A stretch of 64,000 nt of DNA. It comes from Cymodocea nodosa (taxonomy: Eukaryota; Streptophyta; Magnoliopsida; Alismatales; Cymodoceaceae). The position numbers were made by a program, and so were the translations under genes. Below the pieces are notes generated by a model. It was not told where the DNA came from. It was given only the letters and a program-made list of their open reading frames with translations, and ran no database searches. The stretch covers positions 3,162,001 to 3,226,000 of the forward strand of contig JAZBRI010000011.1 of assembly GCA_036874045.1 (NCBI GenBank). The letters are read 5' to 3'. Below, piece after piece: positions 48,601 through 57,778 of this stretch (position 1 is its first letter; each line of letters opens with the position of its first letter).

Positions 48601-49405
48601 AAAAACTAATGACAACAAAGTGGTAATACATTTTATAAGAACTAATATAATTGCCAGATTTGGAATACCTAAAACTATTATCAGTGATAGAGGAACTCAT
48701 TTCTGTAATAGAAGTTTTGAAGCCTTAATGAAGAAATATGGAGTGAACTACAAAATTGCAACATCATATCATCCGCAAACAAGTGGACAAGTAGAAAGTG
48801 CCAACAAACAAATTAAGTTAATCTTAGAAAAAGTAGTAAATCCTACTAGAATAGATTGGGCTAATAGATTGATAGATGCACTTTAGGCTTATAGAACTGC
48901 TTATAAGACAAGCTTAGGTATGCCACCTTTTAGACTAGTATATGGAAAAAGTTGTCATTTACCAGCTGCAATTGAACATAAAGCTTATTGGGCATTAAAA
49001 ACTCTGAACACTAATTTAAATCAAGCTGCTAAAAATAGGAAATTACAATTGATTGAATTGGAAGAATTTAGGAATGAAGTTTATTCTAAAACTGTAAGAG
49101 AAAAAGAGCAAATGAAGTTTTGGCATGATAAGAAAATTATTTCAAAAACCTTTGAAATAGAACAAGAAGTATATCTTTATATGACTAGACTCCATAACCA
49201 TCTAGGAAAATTAAGATTTAGATGGGCAGGACCTTACATAGTTCGAAATATTTATCCCTATGGAGTTATTGAGATTGAAAATCCTAAAAATCAGAATATA
49301 TTTAAAGTAAATGGACAAAGACTTAGACCTATTTTGAAGATATCAAAAAGTTCTTTTGGAATTGTAGAAGAAGTAAGAGTAGAGGACTACTCAAGCTTTA
49401 CTTAG
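45637..49405 (+). pseudogene. Gypsy pol, copy B (linker-PR-RT-RNase H-integrase)
   Basis: A single frame of about 1,256 codons with no frameshift but about 11 stops. Order: linker (LAPYLERLQQTF), aspartic protease (MPPCAKFLKDWC; LIDLGTSINVMP near 45,940, the DLG form usual in Athila relatives), reverse transcriptase (RRLNPNLKEVVKKEIVKWLD; FGLCNAPATFQRCMQGIF; FMDDF near 47,240), RNase H ([20 protein letters not shown] near 47,750; [10 protein letters not shown]), and integrase. Integrase has an HHCC region ending CLSCLRYQ, then WGIDFMGPFP, SDRGTHF and GQVESAN, keeping D, D and E. The stops are mostly at codons expected to be CAA, CAG, TGG or CGA. It ends EVRVEDYSSFT at 49,405. Confidence 0.93.
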
Positions 49406-50079
49406 TAAGAAAGTTCTAAGTATATAACTTGAAAAAAAACAAAAAAAACTTATAAAAAAAAATAATAATTTGTTACGGTTCAACCGACAAGATCCATCGG
49501 TCTGACCAAAACATAAAAACATAAAAAATTCTATATATTATTTAGTAAAAACGTCGATTTTACCGAAGCATAGTATCAGTTCAACTGGTAGAAAAAAATG
49601 AAGAAATAAAGAAAATATTTAATTTCGATTCAACCGAGGAATATAACGATTTGACCGAAGAATTTTTAAAATAGGGAAAAGTAAGAGGGGTTAGATCGGA
49701 AATTCTTCGGTCTTGACCGAAGAAAAATTGTTATCTTAAGTATTTTTATTAGATATAACTTTATGGGAAGTCTGTTGAGTTACACTTAACTCAACAAACT
49801 TACTCCGTTGAGTCTAAGATTAGTTAATGAACTTACCCCGTTGAGTTAACTATAACTCAACGGAGTACAGTAGTTAAGTCCACAGACTTAATCTGTGGAG
49901 TTAATCGTAATTCCATGGATGGGAGAGCGAGAGTTTTGTATGGGAAATGACCCGATTACCCACCTAAACTTAGGGCTTATTTATATTAAACTTTGGGTTT
50001 GGGGGCATTATCCATAGAATCATTTAGAACTTAGAACAGTAGAGATCAGAGCGACTCCGTTCTGTTGCATAACTCCACG
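49406..50079 (+). promoter_or_regulatory. pol-ORFX spacer, copy B
   Basis: Non-coding. A cluster of palindrome words at 49,770-49,920 includes a perfect 11-bp inverted repeat with a 4-base loop (49,838-49,848; 49,853-49,863). It sits at the same place as the 13-bp one in copy A; one base pair differs in both arms (A:T in copy A, G:C here). A TATA-like TTATATTAAAC follows near 49,981, about 100 bp before ORFX. Confidence 0.45.
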
Positions 50080-52323
50080 ATGAGAAAGATGACACCTGAG
50101 TTCTGGGAAAAGGTAGTAGACACTTTAGAATTTCTTAAAGACTCGGAGGAATGGTACACGAGGCAGAAAATCAGCAATATGACGAGAGAAAAAGAACTAC
50201 AAAAGGTAGAATCTGAACTTTTCAATTGGAGAAGAGTTTTAGTAGATCTGGGTATACAAATACCTCAAATAATGGAAACAAGAATAAAGGTTGCTACGGA
50301 AATTGTTATAAGCAAAGAGAGAAAAATCAGGCCAAACAACGAAGTTGCCTTAGAATTAATTCAACGTAAGTCCCAACTCTGGTTAAAAAGACGAATAGGT
50401 AGACGAGCTCGATGGGCGATCTGGGAGCAAGAAAGAAAAGAAAATGAAGAAGAGGCAACTGAAGAACAAGAGGAGCCGATTGCTGAAAGACCTGTTCCTA
50501 AGGAACAGCAGCCAGGACCTTCAAATCCACCTCCTAAACCATTAGAAAGGGTGGTAGTTATGGGGCCTTCAAATGAAGAAGAATTAAGAGAATTTGAAGA
50601 ACTGGTTTGAGTTGGGAAAAACCAAGGAGAATCAAAAGATTTAGTAGTAGCTAAAGCACACCTAGTGTTCGATGCACTTTACAAAAAGAGGGCTGTAGAA
50701 AAGTTGAAAGCCCAATATAAAATAAAAGTGGAACAATATCAAGAAGCTACTGCCAGACTTGCTGCAAAAGGAGATGAAGCTGGTCCTTCGAGACTAGTAA
50801 TTATTGAAAGAGTTAAACAGGAAGAGCCAATACCTGTGGCTTAAAGGCATGCAGAGCCTATTTTTGTAGATTTAATTTCAGACGAGTAAGAGGAAGACTA
50901 GACACAATTAATCAGAAGAAGGAAAGGAAAAGAGATAGTGCCTAAATATCAAGAGGAGATTAAATCTGAAGTAGCAATATCAATAGGGCTTGTAGAGCCA
51001 ATTTTTGTAAACCTACTATCCGATTCTGAGGAGTAGGAGCAGCAGCAAAAGCAAAGAGAAGAAGAAAAATAAGTTGAAACTAGTCTGCAGCCTGTACAAA
51101 TAGAAGAAATAGAAATTAGGGCAGAAGCTGATTTGCCCGAAACTCCATCTCAATCTGTCATAGAATCAGAAAGAACAGTGACAATGCAGATTGGTAGTCA
51201 GGAGGAAGAAGAAGAAAAAAAAAATGAACAAGAAGCTGAACAAGTATATATGGAAAGAGAGGACTCAATAGATTCTACTAAAGAGCAGAGAACTCTTTAG
51301 CAAATTTTGGACAGTATTCAAGATAGAGTGGAGAGTTCTGTCGGCTCACCACCACAGACAAAAGCAGAAGCAAAAATGCCGGAATCTGTGGAGCATTTTC
51401 AGCAAGTACAAGTTCAACATTTGGAAGAGGATGTTTAAGAACAAACCCCTTAGGAGTAACAAATGCATATTCTTGATCCTACTGAAGCAACAGTTTTAAA
51501 TGAAGTACATTTTTGGAGTCAGGAAGCTTATGACAAATACTAAGAGATTAGGGGTTATAATATCATTTACAGTAGACTAGTAAATTGGGACGAAATGCAA
51601 GAAATCAAAGAATTATTTGAATTCCAAGGTCTACTGAAGTTTATTTCTCAAGAAATAGGGTATGCAATATATGAGAATCTAGTGTTCTACTTTTATGCAA
51701 ACTTAAGAGAAGGAGAAAGAGGATTAATTTCCAGCGTAGAGGAAGCTAATGTATAGATAACACCAGAGCTTCTCCACAACATTTTAGGATTGAAAAATGA
51801 AGGGAAAGAAATTTTGGAAAGCACAACTGCCATTGAGTGGACAGAACAGGAAATCAAGGATTGTTTAGCTATCAATCCTAGTGTGTCATTATTAAATAGA
51901 CTAAAGTAGTTAAATGGTACAACACACATGATAGCAAACATTCTAATTAAGAATGTCTACCAACATCAATGCCATGATATAGAACTGAGTCAATTTGTCA
52001 AATGGGTTACATATGCAGTTGTAAATTGAATTCAAATAAATTGGTCTGTAGTTTTTATCTCCAAGTTGAGAACAGTGCAGAAGAAATTGTTTTATGGAGA
52101 TCTAATTCCACTACTGATGGTGGACTGTATCGATTTCACTAAATGGGCATCCAAAAAGATCAGATCAAGAACCATTTCAGTCAAAGAGTATAGAAATTAT
52201 GTAGCTGCAGAGATTGCTAAACCTTCTAGAGGAATTACAGGAGCTGTAGAAAAGATTAACCAATTAGAGCAACAAGTAGAAAAGCTTCAGAAGAAAGTAG
52301 ATGAACTTAGGAGAAGAGAATAA
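50080..52323 (+). pseudogene. ORFX, copy B: putative plant transposon-domain protein
   Basis: About 747 codons in one frame with about a dozen stops, mostly TAG. The ATG at 50,080 is chosen because a coding-like frame begins there (MRKMTPEFWEKVVDTLEFL). Residues 1-110 are helical and charged; 120-480 are Glu/Gln/Pro-rich, low-complexity. Near 51,530 the conserved domain starts (YSRLVNWDEM; KELFEFQGL; LLHNILGLKNEGKEI; LNGTTHMIANIL; KLFYGDLIPLL; FTKWASKKIRSRTIS). It ends with a coiled coil, INQLEQQVEKLQKKVDEL, at about 52,255-52,310. It resembles the putative plant transposon-protein domain found in 3' ORFs of Athila-like elements. The same domain occurs in the copia accessory ORF at 39,600-40,250. 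Function unknown. Confidence 0.8.
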
Positions 52324-53298
52324 ATTGTATTGTTCGTCTATTTGTATATATTTATATGAAAAATATCTGATTTAGTTGTAATGCAAATTATTCATATTAA
52401 TGAATATATGTTTTTCAGATATATTTTTCATTCATGTTTGAGAATGATGAAGTGGATGAACTATATTGAATATTATATAATTTGTGGTACATTATGCAAG
52501 ATTGTTTAAAAGATTTACAATTTGCTGAATGACAGGATTAAATGAAAGATAATTGATTAATGCTTGAAAATATCTGCATGTTGCAAAGTAAAATATAAAT
52601 TTTGCATAACATGAAATGAACTGCAAGTTAAATATTTATATAACGTTCAGATTTAAATGAGTTTTAATTAGAATGCTGCATTAATGACATGTATTTAACT
52701 TTATTTAAGTTGGAAAAATGCAAGAGAGTAGAAAAGTATTTACGAGGAGTAAACTTAGAGGTAGCTAAGTGTTATCTCAACAAAGTAAGTCTGTTGAGTT
52801 AACCTTAACTCCACGAGGTCAATAATATAATATAAGGTCACTCCGTTGAGTTATCTATAACTCAACGAAGTTAGTCTGGGGAGTTAGCAGTAGTAATCGA
52901 AGCTATTCCGTTGAGTTATCTATAACTCAACAAGGTTAGTTCATGGATTAAGCTAAAGAGTTATTCTTTTAGCCACGAACAAAACTTCGTGGGTTTAGCG
53001 GTTACTGAAATTTGAAATTAGAAGTGGCACATGTACCTAGAAAAATAGGAACTACACTACACGTCGCAAGACACGTTCTTGCAACGAGATTTATTTACTT
53101 TTTGGACGTGCATTATAAATATAGAACAGAATGTTATTTACTAGTTACCAGCACTTTTAAGAGAAAAGAAAATTCGTTGGGGAACTGGAAGGAGAAGCAG
53201 CTGACTCAACTTCATCCGTCAACAACTATTTACTAAATAGAAAGCTTCGGACTGATATGTAATTAATCTTCTGCTATTTTACTATATGTTAAGAGTTT
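52324..53298 (+). promoter_or_regulatory. ORFX-gag spacer, copy B
   Basis: Non-coding. Palindromic words cluster at 52,775-52,950, with two hairpin-capable pairs (arms 52,844-52,853/52,858-52,867 and 52,911-52,918/52,923-52,930, both with loop TCTA). TATA box TATAAATATA at 53,114-53,123, 176 bp before the gag ATG; copy A has it at the same distance. An internal promoter is inferred. Confidence 0.5.
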
Positions 53299-54648
53299 AT
53301 GAGCACATGGACTCATTCTCCTAGCACTAAACGATTAGTAAGAACACCTACCCAGGAGTATTCAACACAGAGGCGTACTGAAACATTTTCTGAATTGGAC
53401 TTTAACGAAATCCTTAGGGGTGTAGCTAACCTTTCTTTAAAAGAGAACGAAGATATGGCTGCTCCGGTAGAGAAACCATTAGGGGAAATTCTATATCCTA
53501 AATTAGTTGATGAACCTTCATGTATTCGATTGCCAAACTTTGAGGGAGATAGGTTTGAACTGAAATCTAATTATATTAGTCAATTGCCACATTTTCATGG
53601 ATTAGAAAGAGAGGATGCCTATTATTTTCTTAGAGAATTTAACGAAGTTTGTTAAATGATGAAAATGCCGAATATGAGTATAGATGCTATTAAACTTAGA
53701 TATATTCCTTTTGCTTTAAAAGACACAGCTAAGAGATGGTTATATACTCTATCGCCTGATTCAATTTCTACATGGATTGAATTTTGCTCTGTTTTTCTAG
53801 AAAAATATTATCCAACACATCAAACGATTAAAAAGAAAAAGGAAATATTAATGTGTAGCCAAAAACAGGGAGAATCATTCTGGAAATATTTTGAAAGATT
53901 TAAAGATTTACTAACTCAATGTCCACATCATGCAATGAGTAAAGCACAATTGATAAGTATAATTTATGAAGACATAGATGTTTCAACGAAATCTTTATTA
54001 GAATCTACTTGTCATAATGGATTTTTAAAATTGTGTAGTGAAAAAGCATGGGCATACTTAGAAAACTTTGCAAAAAGAACTGCATAGTGGGAGAACTCAA
54101 CTGAAGCTATTGCAGATAAAAGAATTTTGCCAAGGGGAATGCATGAAATAGATTCAAGCACTATGCTTGAAGTGAAATTAATTGAATTAACAAAGAAAAT
54201 AGAAGAGTTATCATTAAATCAAAAACTAGCAGAAAAGAATACAAATATTAATGATCTAGATATTATTTATGCTAGAAACTAGAAAGATAACTTTGGAAAT
54301 TCGTATAACCCTAATTGGAGAAATCACCTGAATTTATCTTGGAGAAACAACAATTTCCATGGAGGAGAAAATATAAATGACAAAATTATAAGTTATGAAG
54401 CATTAATTGAACAAGGATCTAGAATAGAGAAATTAGAAAAGATAATTCAATAGTTAAACAATCATTTGGATCTTGTATTTGAAAATATTGTAATTCAAAA
54501 TCAAAATATAAATAGAAATATACCCCCTAGACAGAAAGAATCAATAGAAGTTAGACCTACTGGAGGATTGCCAATGCAAGCAATACCTAACCTTATTAAC
54601 AGAACTGTTAATGAAATTGATACCTCCTCTAGGAGGGTAGCTGAATGA
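53299..54648 (+). pseudogene. Gypsy gag, copy B
   Basis: 449 codons in one frame with four stops (TAA 53,653; TAG 54,085; TAG 54,280; TAG near 54,452). Athila/Tat-type capsid features: CIRLPNFEGDRFELKSNYI (about 53,520), FHGLEREDAYYFLREF, FALKDTAKRWLYTLSPDSIS (about 53,710), TWIEFCSVFLEKYYPT, QGESFWKYFERFKDLLTQCP (about 53,870) and the NPNWRNHLNLSW motif near 54,310. No zinc knuckle. In related active elements gag forms the capsid and lies at the 5' end; here it is placed 3' of pol and ORFX and 218 bp before the F-box gene. The TAG at 54,280-54,282 is shared with copy A. Confidence 0.9.
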
Positions 54649-54866
54649 AATAGTTTAACTGAAGTAACTATGTATAATATAATAAGTAGAAAAATATATA
54701 ATAAAAAAATGTAAGTTTTATTATAGTTAGTAGTATCGTAGAGTTATTACTTAACTTAACAAACTTAATCCGTTGAGTTATGACCTAACTCCATGAGGGT
54801 GTGAAGTAGTTATGTTAATTTTTATCTCTGCTAAAATTTTGTTTATGTTATACAGAATCACATTAG
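54649..54866 (+). promoter_or_regulatory. gag-F-box spacer, copy B
   Basis: Short non-coding spacer with AATCCGTTGAGTTATGACC (about 54,766-54,784), then a pyrimidine-rich tract ending GTTATACAG before the F-box ATG, an acceptor-like site also present in copy A. Confidence 0.4.
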
Positions 54867-56006
54867 ATGGAATTCTTAAAATTACCGTTGGACGCACAAG
54901 GGGAAGTACTGAGTAACTTGTTAGCTAAAGATCTATGCAGATTATGTTGTGTATCAAAGGATATTAACGACTATGTTAGAGAAAAATATTTTCATGGATT
55001 ACAAGCTACAAAAATGACTAAGATTAGAGATGGATTTTTATGGAAGTCATTTAATCGTAGTTCCATCAGCTATGAATATCTGAATATGGATGAAACTACT
55101 GGAATTCCATCTAATACATTAGAAGGAATAAATCATATTATAGGGATGGATGAAGGATTAATTATATACAGAACCAAACCAATGTATGCAATTTTATTAC
55201 CTGATATTTTGATTAGAAATCCTCTCACAAGAGAAGAATGGAATATAGGAAGGCCTAATAAATATGAAGTACCAACTAAAAATTGTCGATCAGCTTTAAT
55301 ATTTTCTGATAAAAATTTGACCATTCTTGAAAAATTATATTATTAGAGACCTACTGGAAATTAGGATGAAGATTTATACTTAAGTGTGTATAATTTTCTG
55401 AATAGATCATGAACTGAAAACACTATGATATATCTAGGACAGAAATCATTAATTAACAGCATACATGTCATACTTGATGTATATATATATTTAGTCACAG
55501 ATATATCAGTTGCATTTAGATCTGATTTATACATAGTAAGCATAGATAGTTATGATAATGACTATATAGAAATTTTGCCTATACCAAGTGATATAACTAA
55601 ACCACCATCTGCAGAATATGATAAAATTCAATTAGGAATGTGGTATAATGAATATGATGATCCTACTCTATGTCTGATAAGATGGTGGGATGAATTGAAG
55701 AAATTTCAAATATGGATTATAAAAGACCTAAATGAATGGAAGTGGGAAGAGGAATATATTGAAATAGATGTAGAAATAGAAATAGACATACTATTTTAGA
55801 ACAAAAGAGGATCTCTTTCTGCATTTCATTTCATTAATGGAAATACACTTATATTTAGTATTGATAACATACTACAAGTTTACAAATTAAAAAGGAAAAT
55901 AGACTACATTGAAATAGAATTGATAGCAAGAAGAATTATGCCAAAAAAGTTTGCTTAGATTGACATGTTTATTCCATTTGTTACTACTTTTAAGTCATAT
56001 TCTTAA
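54867..56006 (+). pseudogene. Captured F-box/FBA gene, copy B
   Basis: Same 379-codon frame as copy A. F-box: LPLDAQGEVLSNLLAKDLC, then RLCCVSKDI. FBA-like part: GLIIYRTKPMYAILLP, NPLTREEWNIGRP, IDSYDNDYIEILPIPSD and KFQIWIIKDLNEWKWEEEY. Stops: TAG at 55,344-55,346, shared with copies A and C; then TAG and TGA near 55,362 and 55,410; and TAG at 55,797 and about 55,955, at positions where copy A has TGG. No frameshift over 1.14 kb. It is flanked by gag upstream and the element's untranslated tail, polypurine tract and LTR downstream, so it is part of the element. Confidence 0.8.
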
Positions 56007-57765
56007 AGTATGATTCTGTGTTTTTAATGTTGTGTGTAGTCTGCATTTATTTTTAGAAGAAAAAAAAGAAAAACAAAAACAAAAATATCAATCCAGTTTG
56101 TTGGTATCTGTTTTGGGAAACCAGTTGGCTTGCCTATGAGCCACCAAAGGCATAGGAGCTTGGGTTCTACACAAGACACTGATTTATCAATATCTGTTAA
56201 ATGTTATTTTGTTATATATTCTACTTTTATCTATGAATGAAAAGTTTATCAGAATCAAAAATCGGAGTATACAGAAGGAGATACAAATGAAACAAGGTAT
56301 GTAATTGATTACTTATCCTGAATTTAGATTTAAACTCAATTCGTGCAGTTATTCATTAACTCAACGAAGAGTTAGATGCTAAATCAATGAAACAATATTC
56401 ATGCCTGTTACAATTACTGTATTTATTGTCAAATCTTTTACATTGAGGACAATGCAAAAAAAATAGGTATGGGGGGGAGGTAATTAAAGTAACAGCCATG
56501 TAAGTTTGTTAATTAAAGGAATCAGAATGGTACTGTGAAGTTTTGTGGAAATTGAAAACTTTTATGAATTTGTTGTAATTATCTGATAATTGAGATTGTA
56601 ATTTTTTTTTTAAGAGCTGTAACTGCTTGAATGTTATATTTAGAATCTTATATAAGATGCTACAAATTTTACTACTCATACAAGTCTAGATATAGTATCT
56701 TATGTTTTTGCTGAAATTTATGAGTTTAATAGTTTAACGATTTTAAAAAGAAATCAGAATGTTTAACTGAAACTCAGTAAATTATCTGAAATCCTAAAAG
56801 AGCTGAAATGTTGATTTTTGGATTAAAAGAAATACATATAATCAATGATACATTTAATTTGATTGATTAAACTTGTAGAATGATTTATGTGTAGATCCTA
56901 TTAAACTACAGAAAAAGTATGAGCTTATTGATATGGATTCATATTTTCAGTAAATAATAGAAGCACGACTATATGAGATTGGTGTGTGATTGCATTTGTA
57001 TTAATGAAATACGTACATATACTGTGTTATAAAAAAAAATAAGAGAAAATTTTGAGAGTTTATTGACTTGTTTGATCACGAGCCTTTTGTACTTGAGCAG
57101 ATAAGTATGTAAGGATTGTTGACCTGAAAAAGGACTCTTTAAATCTGGCAACCTAAGATCCTAATTAGATCTGAGATTATTGACTGAAAGCTCGATACAT
57201 GGGTATACTAGAAAGCTCTTGTATGATTCAAGCTTGTCAAATTAACTTTTAAAAGTACAAATATGCATATACTGTTTTGAAAAGATACAAGTGTTTTGTG
57301 AAATACAGATATCTTCTAAATTGAGTATATGTTCTGTTATCTAAAATTGCTGAAGTATGAATCTAGAATAGACTTTTGAAGTTGTTTATTTGAGATACAA
57401 TTCTTTATTCTATTTGTCTTAATCATATTGAATTAGATTGTGCTTTGATTTATATGTACTTGAAATTTATTCTGGAAATCATATTAGAAAATTCAGGATG
57501 ATAGATGCTGAAAAGAAAAAACTAATAATATAATTAACACCTATGTGATGCTGATATATTTTGTATGTAATTTACATATATTCTAAATATATTTGTATGT
57601 TGAAGAGGAGAAAACAAAGTTAAAACAGATTACTGAAGCATATAGAATATCTATATAGTAATCTAATTTATTATTCTGAAGAAGAGTGAAATGAAGAATT
57701 AAATCTAGCACTTTAGAAAGACCAATTAGTTAGATCTTAGTTTGCTAAGGGACTAGCAAAATTTA
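56007..57765 (+). other. Gypsy 3' untranslated region, copy B
   Basis: Non-coding AT-rich sequence homologous to 1,126-2,398. A second purine tract, GGTATGGGGGGGAGGTAA, lies at about 56,465-56,482, 1.3 kb before the functional-looking tract, and could be an old or alternative polypurine tract. Confidence 0.65.
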
Positions 57766-57778
57766 AGTATGGGGGAAG
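57766..57778 (+). other. Polypurine tract of gypsy copy B
   Basis: AGTATGGGGGAAG immediately precedes the 3' LTR start TGTTTAGAAT, identical to the tract of copy C at 2,396-2,408. Confidence 0.85.
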
